DNA of 64,000 bases from the NCBI GenBank assembly GCA_015680685.1, contig MNCI01000189.1:152865-216864 (forward strand), written 5' to 3'. The stretch is from Gnetum montanum (Eukaryota > Streptophyta > Gnetopsida > Gnetales > Gnetaceae). Positions 46,637-57,469 of the stretch are shown one piece after another. Each line of letters starts with the position of its first letter. Position 1 is the first letter of the stretch. The translations under genes were made by a program, and so were the position numbers. Under the pieces are notes generated by a model. It made no database searches. It was not told the origin of the DNA and saw only the letters and a program-made list of their open reading frames with translations.

Positions 46637-48686
46637 CTTCTCATAGGTCCTCAGGTTGCTAGATACTAGGGAAACCTTGGTGAGAATATCGACATAGGTA
46701 AACCCAAAAGTAAAGAGAGAGTGTGGGTCCAATAGTGCTATGGAGTTAATTGCAAGGAATACAATGCACTTACTAAGGCAGAGAGGGTGTACTTCAAAAT
46801 CATGGCCTACCACCTCAATCCAACAATGAGGCTAAGAAAAATCATGGCCTTCTATGCACATGCATGTGTTTCTCTAAGCCATAAATTCCCTATTAATCTC
46901 CCACAACTCATCTATCTAGAGATTGAGAAGTAGTTCAAAGAGAACAAGCATGGAAGGAAGACACTCCCCTTCCTGTGCCTCATTTGCAAATTGTGCAAAA
47001 GGGGAGGCATATCCTGCTACACTAATGACATCTTTCATCATGCTCTTACTACCTCTTTCGTAGAGATGATGAACACTAAGGTGATTGACAAGCTACAAAA
47101 AGAGGAGCAGCCACCACCACCACCACCCACCACTCAAGAAACAATGCCAATGGTTTGTGCTACCATTAAGCTCATGAAAAACCTCCATGAGAAACTCCTG
47201 TAGCAACATTAGGCTAGACAGAGTGGTAGTAAACCCTTTGTCTACCAACCAACATTGGGCCATCTCAATGAACTAACCAGAACCATTAGCTGATTGGAGG
47301 AGACAGTGCCATTATTTTTTATCCAAAGGATGCAATTGCCCACAAGGTCAAATCCTAGTACTCAAGAAGTAACGATGTCCCTTCCAAAACAACAAAAATT
47401 CCTAGAGATCTCTATGAACATTGCTACTTTCTCAATGTGCTTAGAGGAGAGTGAGGGGCCAACTGTCTTGATGATGCAGCACTAAGGGTAGGAAACAACA
47501 ATAGAGCTAGTGGCTACCAAAGTGGAAAAAGTACTCAACACTTGTATGACTGCCATGCCATATGTTGCTACACTTAGGGATGTGTATACATCCATAGGAG
47601 CAGCAAGTAGAAGACTTAGCACAGCCCAGCATGAAGAGGTGGTAGATCAATTGGTTGGAATAGGGAAACCACTTCTAGAGGCCTTCAACATTCAGGATAA
47701 CATCACTATAATCCAATTAGCACTATTTGAGGCTAGGGGCAAGCTCATTATTACAATGCCTAACTTGAAGCAACTACATCTAAAAATCAATGATTGGTTG
47801 CCAAAGTTGTAGAGTTGAGAGCTTGCCTTGTTGATCAAACCATTCTTAGCCAGGTAGTGACAAGAGATGAAGAAATCCTACAACTTCAAGAAAAATTAAA
47901 AGTAACTAAGAACACTAAGGAGACTATGATCTTTGATGCATCCATTTTGGAGGCCTTGGCCTACAACACTGAGAAGGACTTGTCTGAATTCCACAAGGAG
48001 AATGTAGTTCTAACCCAAGATAACTACCACTTGTGAAGTTGAGACTCAAAAGTACCAAATGGTCAAATTTTTACAACAACAATAGGAGCAACTTGCCAAG
48101 GTGACCATAGATTTGAGGAGGTTGGTGCTAAAAATAGAAATCTCTCAATGGAGGAGTTTCAAGCACTTCACCAAAAATCTATCATTGAGATTATCACCTA
48201 GAAAAATGAGGCCCTAAAGTTTGAATGAGTTAAAAATCACTCTAAGAACCAAGTTGGTCTTCTTGAAGAGGTTAATGAGAAGAAGATCTAATTGACGAAG
48301 GCAAAGAAGAACAAGGCCCTCTAGCAACTCTAACAAGGTGACATGTGGTAGCCCATCTCTAATAAGGTCAAAATCCATCTCAAGAAGTTACAAATCGAAG
48401 AGATAACTGGGTACATGAAACTATCCAACCTCCAATATGCAAACTTGGCAATGCTAACTATTGAAAGGCCAAGGTTGGAACTTGAAAAGCAAGTGACTAG
48501 CTCTTACCTCTTGTACAAGGTAGAGTTCAAGCACCACAAGGAAACAAAACAAAAGCTAGAAATAGCTAATGCCAAGCTTAAAGTTCTCATAGCCCACTTC
48601 ATTGTTCAACGATCAATGGCTAAGAACCTAACTAAGAGAATGAATGATTATTAGCAGCTAAAAAATGCTACCAAAACATTCAACAT
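46637..48686 (+). pseudogene. Extra ORF of element C, middle part, with coiled coil
   Basis: Continues 13704 after removal of B. A globular part reads VYFKIMAYHLNPTMRLRKIM, FPINLPQLIYLEIEK and LPFLCLICKLCKRGGI, which recalls the family annotated as putative plant transposon protein (from memory of its LPFPSLITxLCKxAGV-like pattern). Then comes a Pro run (PPPPPPTT), a helical stretch (47510-47812) and heptad-rich segments (47860-48030 and 48415-48650: RDEEILQLQEKLKVTKNT; ETKQKLEIANAKLKVL). Stops are scattered. D2 interrupts the gene at 48687. Confidence 0.55.
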
Positions 48687-49557
48687 TGATGAACCATGAT
48701 TTTTCAAGCTCTGATATTAGACCCACGATATTGGGTACACGATATCACAGCCTGGCTAATGATATCGAATATGTGATATCATGGTTCCTATATAAGCCTA
48801 TAAATACCACATTTGGGCACATAGGAAAGAGTCAGTAAGTTAGTTAGAGTTAGAGTTAGTGTAGAAGTAGAGTCTTTTTTTCATTTTTTAGTTCATCTCA
48901 ACTCTTTCCCCAGTGCATGCCTGCAGTGTGATGATTGTAATTGTATGGAATCTTTATTTGAGTGTGACGTACTTGGACATGCGCATGCCTAGCAATAAAG
49001 ATCGAGATTACTTCATCATTGCAACATTCACTTAGTTTTAATTGCTTAACTATTATTTATTGCTTTCTTAATTAATATTTCTTTACCCTCATTTACTATC
49101 CCTATTATTAAACGTAGAATGAGTACAACTTAATCACGAGCATTTAAGTGTGACTACTTGGTAAGCCAGTAGCGTACCTAGGAGCACTCAAGTAATATAT
49201 GCTTGGTAATCCTAGAAGTAGTACATGAGGTCCAAGATGTGTATGAATGATTAAGGATGGATGCTCATCACACTTAGGCTAGCTTAGATTCTCTTCTCCC
49301 ACTCCCTCTTAGCATAAAACAAAGTTATTTTCCATTGCCTCTAGAAGTAGCACTAGTTTAGAAGTCATATCATACACCTCACTCTGGACTAACCATATGT
49401 GACAAAGAAAATAGTAGTCCAGGTGGGAAGACAATGAACTGTGATCAACATGTAACTATCTAGATACCACAACTAGCCCATCTGCAGAGTTTGACTGGAT
49501 CATGCATGAACGCTCATATTCATATGATTGAGTGTAGGGGTACCTAGCCACTCATCA
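48687..49557 (+). repeat. Solo LTR D2 inside element C
   Basis: 871-bp LTR of the D family, TGATGAACC (48687) to ACTCATCA (49557), with no internal region. Flanking aacat (48682-48686) and agcat (49558-49562) fit a target-site duplication. It carries GATATC-type palindromes (48724-48782) and TATAAATA at 48799-48806. Solo LTRs arise by recombination between the two LTRs of one element. Confidence 0.85.
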
Positions 49558-49862
49558 AGCATCAAACACAAACAATTTGCTACATAGTTCATGAATGTTA
49601 ATGATTTTTTCATAGAAATTCCATGTCCATGGGATGTTCCTATACGGGCTCACATCGACAAGGCTATGTGGACCATGTATGATCCCTGGAGTAAGGAGGA
49701 AAAGATGAAAGACTTGCTAGATTATTTTCTTCTTCCACTAGCAATAGTAATTGCAATAGGATAGCCACAACTTCCACAACCTCAACCTCAACCACCACAT
49801 GCACCAAAGGAAGGGAAAGATCCTTCGACACCTTAGGAACCTCCACCTCCTAGGACCATTTG
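49558..49862 (+). pseudogene. Extra ORF of element C, 3' part
   Basis: After D2 the frame resumes with NDFFIEIPCPWDVPIRAHID, KAMWTMYDPWSKEEKMKDLL, then a Pro/Gln-rich tail (PQLPQPQPQPPHAP) and a stop near 49861. The 180 bp that follow up to the polypurine tract are non-coding. Confidence 0.5.
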
Positions 49863-50040
49863 ATTCTCTTCTTGTCTTCAACCATTTGAAGAATTCCAAT
49901 TTTCCATTTTTGTAAAGATGTTCAATTTTGTATTCATGAACATCTATTTTTATAAACACTATAAATCTATAAACTTTAGCACTTAGCATTAGCTTGCATT
50001 ACTTAGTCAATCACTAGTTCCAATCACAAGTTTTTAGTCA

Positions 50041-50052
50041 ATCGTGGGGGTA
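50041..50052 (+). promoter_or_regulatory. Polypurine tract of element C
   Basis: ATCGTGGGGGTA just before the LTR start TGATGAATC. Element D4 has the matching AGTCATGGGGGTA at 56381-56393. Confidence 0.75.
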
Positions 50053-50774
50053 TGATGAATCATCATTTGGGTGCATCAATGAGGTCATGTCAATGCATCC
50101 CCATCAACACATATGTGTCAATGCATCCCCATTAATTCATATGTGTCAACGAAGTGTCTATGTCTGCCTATATAAATGCATGCACCCACTACATTTATGA
50201 TATCAGTTAGTTAGTAGATTAACGAAGTTCTTGTAGTTTGCTTTCCCAATAGTTAGAATATTTTCTAAGTGCCCACAATAGGAGTCAAAAAGTGTATTGA
50301 TCCTTATTTGAACACTAATATACCTAGACACCTCGATGTAACAACAATAAAGATGAGCTTCTTAATAAATCTTGCAACATTTGGAATTAGCTAAATATTT
50401 ACCTTAATGCACTTTACTCTTAATGCAATTTACTTTTATGTACTTAGATAATTAATTACATATGATTCATTAATACACATAAGTATGACCATCCCGAACA
50501 TACATTAACGCTTAGTAATCCTAGTAGTGCTTACACTTGATAACCCAGCAATGTTGTGATGTATTCAGGATGTGTATGGCTGGTGGGACTAAATACTTAT
50601 GCTAGGAATTAGCTTAAGACACTAAGTAGTTATTATATTAATTAGCACTTAATCACTTTGTTTTACACTTAGGATAAAATAGATTAAAAAATAAAATTAT
50701 ACAAATCATGTGCCTTAGTTACACTTAACCATACCATTGTACATCCACAAGTGAAACTAAGAAGACAGCGATCA
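50053..50774 (+). repeat. 3' LTR of element C
   Basis: 722 bp from TGATGAATC to CAGCGATCA. TATATAAAT at 50169-50177. AATAAAG-like sequence (caacaataaag) near 50346. The later part shares phrases with D LTRs (cttagtaatcctagtag), which links the two LTR families. Confidence 0.8.
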
Positions 50775-50861
50775 ATAAGTAAGGTACAATATGGAAATGG
50801 AAATGGAAATACTTAATTATATCCTTGTGAGACCAAAAATGATGTATAGGACAATAACATT

Positions 50862-51191
50862 TTATAACAAGTCTTTGATATAATCATGATGGATCTTGAA
50901 CACCTCATCAAGAAAATGACCTAAAATTGACACCTCCAACCTCAATAAATGTGCTAAAAGTTTTACATGAATACTATATTTAAGTTTAAAATCATTAAAG
51001 AAAGGACAATTTAGAAATATATGCTCTTCATCTTCCATTACTACATGTATAAAAAATCTGTAGATGTGTTGTTCTCTTTGAAGATTAATCCACCTCCCTA
51101 TTTCAATGAATAGATAGTAAGACCCCACAAAAGCATGTGTGAGTGCCACCTTATTAACATAATATATATTTAAACATATCCTATAAACCAA
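50862..51191 (-). pseudogene. LINE C-terminal fragment (zf-RVT-like)
   Basis: 109 residues open on the minus strand: KVALTHAFVGSYYLFIEIGR, then a zinc-finger-like layout in MEDEEHIFLNCPFFNDFKLK (D/E-E-H-x3-x-C-P). This is the cysteine/histidine domain after RT in many plant LINEs. It differs in strand from the LINE at 2870-5361, so it is probably another copy. Confidence 0.5.
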
Positions 51192-51360
51192 TGAGGTCTT
51201 AGCCTAGTGGTAAGACTCTTAATTTGAAATCTCCAAGTCATAAGTTTAATTCGAGTGGGCAATGTTGAGTTATAAAGTTTTAATTGGACTATATATCTTA
51301 GGATGTACCTATATTTCAACTATTTTAGGGTTCCAATAATTCTCCTATTTAAAATACAAG
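51190..51360 (+). repeat. tRNA-derived SINE-like sequence
   Basis: A polymerase III A box (TAGCCTAGTGGTAAGA at 51210-51225) is followed about 35 bp later by a degenerate B box (AGTTTAATTCGAGT, about 51243-51256). The spacing, the AGTGGTAAGA phrase and the length to the next T-rich stretch recall the plant Au SINE type. No target-site duplication found by eye. Confidence 0.45.
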
Positions 51361-52320
51361 CATAATAAAATAAATAACAAAGCAAGGATCTTAGGTTCTA
51401 GATACCAAGATGTTTATAGAGTTAAAGAACATTATATTTAGGGGAAAAACTTAAGAATTTATCACATGCTAACTTTCTAACATTGCATAGCACAACAATA
51501 TGTTTCTTTATTGATCTTTTAAAGTCTTATGATTGAATGAATTAAACTTCATCAATAGCTATCCCAAGCCTAGACACAAAAGGAGGAGTTCTTTAGATTT
51601 TTCATAGAGGTTAATAATGGAAAAGAACTCATGTAACCAACCCCATTCTGTTGGGACAAGGCTAGGATGATAATGATGCTACTTATGATTGAGAAAATAA
51701 AATCTTAATGTTTAAGTATCTACCATACATTAATTATACAGTGGAGTTGTAGGAAAAATTAGAGGTAAGAATAAATCTAAGTTTGTTCTTGTTATTTTTA
51801 CACATAATTATCCATAGCCTATATATATATATATATATATATATCTTATTGTTGAGAAAAAACTAATAGAAAAAAATAAATTATATTCATAGGCATAGAA
51901 AATAATAAGTTTGATCATGTTAAACAACCAACCAAATGGCTCACTAAGTGTTAAGGTAAAGGCACAATGGAAAAAAAACAAAGTTAGCCTTTAAAGAGGG
52001 CAGTAGGTGTTATGTTGCTATCCTTGAAAAGCACTGCATAGCATCATCCAAGAGTCCCGAAGTAGCAACAAGAAAGGATGAACTTAAGGTAGACTATACC
52101 TCAAAACTCACAACAATTGCACACACAACATAAGTGCACATAATCCATTAGTCCAAGGTTAGTATCATAGCAAGTACATCTTATTAAACATATAAGCAAC
52201 GGGACCAACAAGATACTTGTGCATACATAAATAACCAATCCCTTAAAGAGCTAAGATACATCTCTATTCTAACACATATGGCACTAAGACCTACTCCAAA
52301 AAGAAATATTATAACCCAAA
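51361..52320. other. AT-rich sequence without recognised features
   Basis: No domain or repeat family recognised. Contains a (TA)n microsatellite at 51821-51843. Confidence 0.4.
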
Positions 52321-52900
52321 TGATGAGTCATGGTCTATCAAGCATAGTTATCACAGCCACAATATTGTGTACGCAATATCGCAGCCTGCATGCGATATCG
52401 CATACGCGATATCGTGGTTCCCATGTGAGCCTATAAATAAAAGGTGACACACATGGTTTTGGGCATTAGTTCTTAGATTTTATTGTAAGTTTTTAAGTTT
52501 AAGTTCCTCTCAACCCTTTCCTCCTAGTGCATGCCTGTAGTGTGGTGATTGTAATTGTACGGCATCCTTATTCGAGTGTGACGTACTTGGACATGCACAT
52601 GACCAAAAATAAAGATCAAGATTACTTTACCATTGCAGCATCCACTTAGCTTAATTATTTATTTAATTTTTATTTATTTAACTATTATTCACTACTTTAT
52701 TAGTTAATATCTCTTCACCCTTATCTCTTAGTAATGCAAAATGAGTACGACTTAATCACGAGCATTCAAGTGTGACTACTTGGTAACCCAGTAGCGTACT
52801 TAGGCCATGCGCTTGGTAATCCTAGTGGCAGTCATGCATGAGGTCCAAGATGTGTATGGATGATTAAGGAATAGATGCTCATCATACTTAAGCTCGCTTA

Positions 52901-52936
<36 letters not shown>

Positions 52937-53182
52937 GTTTAATTAATATTATTTTCCATCATCCTCAGGAGTAGTAATAGTGTAGAAACACATCATACAC
53001 CTCACTCTAGACTAAACCATACATGAAAAAGCTAATACTAGTCTAGGTGGGAAGACAATGAACTACAACCTATGAGTAACTATCTAAATACCACAACTAG
53101 CCCGTCTGCAAAGTTTGACCAGATTGTGCATGAAACGCTCATATTCATATGGTTGAGTGTAGGGGTACCTCACCACTCATCA
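52321..53182 (+). repeat. Solo LTR D3
   Basis: 862-bp D-family LTR from TGATGAGTC to ACTCATCA, with flanks ccaaa (52316-52320) and caaaa (53183-53187). GATATC-type palindromes at 52355-52420, TATAAATA at 52432-52439, CT microsatellite at 52911-52933. Confidence 0.85.
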
Positions 53183-53989
53183 CAAAACTAGAGGGGTAAA
53201 GCCTCCCTAATAAGTCTACATATCCTTTTGATAAGGTTCACAAATGAATCATGGCTATGTAGTTTTATTGGTGATGGTNCAAGGTTCACAAATGAATCAT
53301 GGCTATGTAGTTTTATTGGTGATGGTTAAGATAACATGAAACTTGTAAGAATTTCTAGACTCCTTTCATCCCCATTACATAGTGAAACAACCTTCAATTC
53401 ATCAACAAGTCATGTTTTCTCTACTCTCCCCTGCTTGAAAGAACAACATTCTTGTATTTAATCTTGTTTGTATGTTTTTCTAAATGTGGAGAGTGTAATG
53501 TATATCAAGAAACTTTAAATAACTAGAAGCTCTTTCAGTTGTTGTAGACAAGAAGGTCTAATGGCTAGGATTACTCAACTATAAAGCACAAATATTGAAC
53601 TCAACCTAGCATCTAATAAAGGCTTAGAGATGTTTGTGCAATCCAAGTTTATGAAGAACATATTTACTCTTTTTCATATAAACTATACTAACCTTTCTAC
53701 CCTAAGAAAAATCTACTCGCTTGATATATGAGATGGTCCTCTACCTTTGGTAATCATACAAGAGTATAGAGTTGATCCTCTGCAACCAAGGAGAGACTAT
53801 TTCATACCTTGGAGAATCTACTCCTCATGCCTAATGATAGCTTAACACTAGCATGTGTAGAGATTTTAGGATTCTAGCCTCATTGTGGCATCATCCAACT
53901 CCTTGATTAAAGATGAAAAGATACAAATTCTCTGCCTCTTAGAAGTGTTCCATCTTGAATCCACTTTTACATCATCTAGCTTGTCACAC
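53183..53989. other. AT-rich flank with assembly duplication at an N
   Basis: Two identical 46-bp copies (53233-53278 and 53281-53326) surround the N at 53279. Otherwise no feature recognised. Confidence 0.6.
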
Positions 53990-54535
53990 ATTCACTAATT
54001 CTTTATAGGTAATATTATAACTCTTAAATACTATGACTCCCATTGGAAAGTGGTTGTGTCTAGCTAGCCATCCTTATACATCCACAAAAGTAAATAAATA
54101 TGATTTTTTGTGTAGAAGTTTGTGATGAACATCTACTTATTCCTAAGAGCTTGTCATTTCTCTCAAGTATCCTCCTTCGAAAATTTGTCTTGCCAATGTA
54201 CCAAGAACTTGACATTTTGATCAAGAGTGAAACCTGTGGTGCACATATTAACAATGGAATGAATCTATCATATTTTGATGATCTTAATGTTTAAAGGTCA
54301 TTGGAACATAAATTTTTTTTAATTAACATCTCCTAGATGGAACTTTTTTAACATGGAGATATGAAACACGAGATGATATTTTGCTAGATATGCTGGCAAC
54401 TACAAAACTTGTAAGCAACTAGGTTCAAGAGTAAGGACATCAAAGATCCATTATAGCACATTAAGAACTTTTGGCTTGCCTCCTTCTTCAATTTCATTTG
54501 CCTTGCATAATCTATTTTTAAAAGAGCACATTCTT
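53990..54535 (-). pseudogene. Chromodomain-type Ty3/gypsy pol 3' end, fragment
   Basis: Minus-strand frames give LPAYLAKYHLVFHISMLKKF (the usual FHVSMLRK end of integrase) and then VKFLVHWQDKFSKEDT (the chromodomain-like YLVxWKGxxxEExTWE pattern). Heavily decayed; no LTR of its own found. This is a third gypsy branch in the window besides Athila-like and Tat-type. Confidence 0.55.
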
Positions 54536-54542
54536 CTACAGT

Positions 54543-54760
54543 TGATGAGTGGCGAGGTACCCCTACACAACCATATGAATACGAGCGTTCACACACAATC
54601 CGGTTGAACTCCACAGATGGACTAGTTGTGGTATCTAGATAGTTACATGTTGATTGCAATTCACTATCTTCCCACCTACGCTAGTATTTACTTGGTCATG
54701 TATGGTTTAGTCCAAAGTGAGGTCAATGATGTGGTCCTAAACTAGTGCTACTCATAGGTG
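54543..54760 (-). repeat. Truncated D-family LTR fragment
   Basis: Starts TGATGAGTGGCGAGG, the reverse complement of the D LTR end, and follows it for about 220 bp (including ctagatagttacatgttgat), then stops matching. Confidence 0.7.
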
Positions 54761-55019
54761 CTACTCATGAAAGTTCGTCACCGAATAAGTGTTCGAGCCG
54801 ATGGGATGAACTGTTTTTCATTAATTGCTAATGTTTGGTTTTTACCTTCAAGTTACATTGTTGATACTAAGGTATGTTCTTTTGATATGGCAGGCAATGA
54901 GATCACTTCATCCATCCATCCATCAAGTCTATGGTTTCCCTTGGCTTGGAAATGTACAGTTCCCTTCTAATAAGAACTTTAACGAACCAGTGATTGGGCA
55001 TTTCTCAAACTAAGGAAGG
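54761..55019. other. Unassigned sequence before the gap
   Basis: No recognisable coding or repeat content. It may belong to the interior of D4. Confidence 0.4.
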
Positions 55020-55930
55020 NNNNNNNNNNNNNNNNNNNNNNNNNNNNNNNNNNNNNNNNNNNNNNNNNNNNNNNNNNNNNNNNNNNNNNNNNNNNNNNNN
55101 NNNNNNNNNNNNNNNNNNNNNNNNNNNNNNNNNNNNNNNNNNNNNNNNNNNNNNNNNNNNNNNNNNNNNNNNNNNNNNNNNNNNNNNNNNNNNNNNNNNN
55201 NNNNNNNNNNNNNNNNNNNNNNNNNNNNNNNNNNNNNNNNNNNNNNNNNNNNNNNNNNNNNNNNNNNNNNNNNNNNNNNNNNNNNNNNNNNNNNNNNNNN
55301 NNNNNNNNNNNNNNNNNNNNNNNNNNNNNNNNNNNNNNNNNNNNNNNNNNNNNNNNNNNNNNNNNNNNNNNNNNNNNNNNNNNNNNNNNNNNNNNNNNNN
55401 NNNNNNNNNNNNNNNNNNNNNNNNNNNNNNNNNNNNNNNNNNNNNNNNNNNNNNNNNNNNNNNNNNNNNNNNNNNNNNNNNNNNNNNNNNNNNNNNNNNN
55501 NNNNNNNNNNNNNNNNNNNNNNNNNNNNNNNNNNNNNNNNNNNNNNNNNNNNNNNNNNNNNNNNNNNNNNNNNNNNNNNNNNNNNNNNNNNNNNNNNNNN
55601 NNNNNNNNNNNNNNNNNNNNNNNNNNNNNNNNNNNNNNNNNNNNNNNNNNNNNNNNNNNNNNNNNNNNNNNNNNNNNNNNNNNNNNNNNNNNNNNNNNNN
55701 NNNNNNNNNNNNNNNNNNNNNNNNNNNNNNNNNNNNNNNNNNNNNNNNNNNNNNNNNNNNNNNNNNNNNNNNNNNNNNNNNNNNNNNNNNNNNNNNNNNN
55801 NNNNNNNNNNNNNNNNNNNNNNNNNNNNNNNNNNNNNNNNNNNNNNNNNNNNNNNNNNNNNNNNNNNNNNNNNNNNNNNNNNNNNNNNNNNNNNNNNNNN
55901 NNNNNNNNNNNNNNNNNNNNNNNNNNNNNN
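55020..55930. other. Assembly gap (911 N)
   Basis: Runs of N only. Open frames computed across it are artefacts. Confidence 0.99.
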
Positions 55931-57469
55931 GAACCTAAACCGAAGCAAGGTATGCTTTACTTAATGATTCAATTACCCTTGCTAATATATGATTGTGTTG
56001 TATGTGCAGATGGCAATTATACAACAACGAAATGGATCTGAAGCAAACACTTGAAATGGAGCAACACTAAAGCAGCTATGCAAGGAGCGGAATTGATAAT
56101 GCGCTTACGGATGGACAATAGAAGGCACAATCTAGGCGTTGGCAGCGACAAGACTCTTCTCTCTTCTTCTCTTCTATTCTCTTTCCTCTTTTCTCTCAGC
56201 TGCCAAATGTGGCCTGATGTCATTGTAATAAGGTGTTCACCCTTGTTGTCATGAACACCAGTTTTTGTCAAGTCTTGTAATAAAGACCCGTTCACATGTC
56301 ATCCCATTAGTTCCATTTCCCCTAATAATCCCATACCTACTTGATATCATTGTAAGGAACTCGAGGACGAGTTTTCATTTAGTCATGGGGGTATGATGAG
56401 GCGCGACATGCACTGTGCCGCGATATCGCGTATGCGATATCGTGGCCACCACGATATCGCATCTTTCCCTGCGATATCGTGTACGAGATATCGCGGTCCG
56501 CCGCCATATCTATAAATAAGAGGCGGCACTCCCCTTATTTCCCATCCTGGCTAGAAGTAGCGAAGCTCTGGCAGATTGATCACTCCAAAGTTAGAATTTT
56601 CCCCATGTGCCCGCAGTAGGAGTCCTAGAGTGAACAGCTCTTTATTCGAGCAACTTGTAACCTGAACCCAAGTTGTGTACAGCAATAAAGATGAACTTGA
56701 TTGGATAAACCTTGCAGCACGTGGTTTTATTTATTGTTGTTTATTTACTGCTTTCCTAGTGCGTACAAGTACGACTTGATTACGAGCGTCTACGGACGTG
56801 TACGGCTAATCAAGGAATCGGCTGCTTGTCGCAACGCGTGAGTACGACTTAACTACGAGCATTTGCTACTTGGTAACCTAGTAGCGTATTCTAGGATCTG
56901 CGCTTGGTAATCCCAGTGGTAGTCCAATGTGTATGGCTAGTTAAGGAATCGGCTGCTCATCGCTAGGCTAGAACGTGTGATAAGTACAACTTAGTTACGA
57001 GCACCCACGGGTGTGTACAGCTAGCTAAGGAATCGGCTGCTTATCACACTTAAGCTAAATAGGTGCCTCAGTACGACCACTTCGAGCACTTGCGTTACGT
57101 GTGGTGATCCCAGTAACGATTAGCGTTTGGTAAGCCACAGTTGCATAGTTCAGGGTGTGTCCGGTAAGTGGGAACGGATGCTGACGCTAGTTAATTTAGA
57201 CTTAGGACATTAGTTAGAGTTAGCTTAGTTTCTCAACCCTTTCCTCTGATAGCATAGAAGATAAACCGAAAAATACCAAAAAAATCACATACCTCAGACT
57301 TGCTTAACCATACACCGTGACACTTACAAGCAAGCCTGGGAAGACAACGAACGATTAACCCCAAGTGTTTCTTGTGGTGTTAAGGCATTTAGTCTGCGGA
57401 GTTCGACCGGATCGCGTGTGCACGCTCGTATTCGTATGGTTGAGTGTAGGGGTACCTCGCCACTCATCA
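55931..57469 (+). mobile_element. Element D4, 3' end with LTR
   Basis: Interior sequence (55931-56380, non-coding, with gaactcgaggacgagttt near its end) leads to the polypurine tract AGTCATGGGGGTA and the LTR 56394-57469. The 5' part lies in or beyond the gap. It inserted into element E: E gag resumes directly at 57470. Confidence 0.7.
56394..57469 (+). repeat. 3' LTR of element D4
   Basis: 1076 bp, TGATGAGGCG to ACTCATCA. It has the best-kept GATATC array in the window: five GATATC in about 80 bp (56430-56505), each in a CGATATCG-like context, then TATAAATA at 56511-56518. Matches D1 (reverse orientation) almost throughout, including the AAGTAGCGAAGCTCTGGCAG block. Confidence 0.9.

Larger units (their letters stand above)
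5362..50774 (+). mobile_element. Athila-like Ty3/gypsy element C, host of elements B, A and solo LTR D2
   Basis: Two similar LTRs (5362-6072 and 50053-50774) in the same orientation flank gag, protease, RT/RNase H, integrase and a long extra ORF, all on the plus strand. The polypurine tract TCGTGGGGGTA is directly before the right LTR. The extra ORF reads continuously from 13704 to 46637 when element B is removed and from 48686 to 49558 when D2 is removed, which shows that one element was interrupted twice. The five bases outside the two LTRs (acttt and ataag) do not match, so the target-site duplication is lost or the termini belong to recombined copies. Every gene has stops; the element is old and inactive. 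Confidence 0.75.

Noticed and set aside
54994-55948. Long open frames on both strands across 55020-55930
   Set aside because: They consist almost only of N and are artefacts of the gap.
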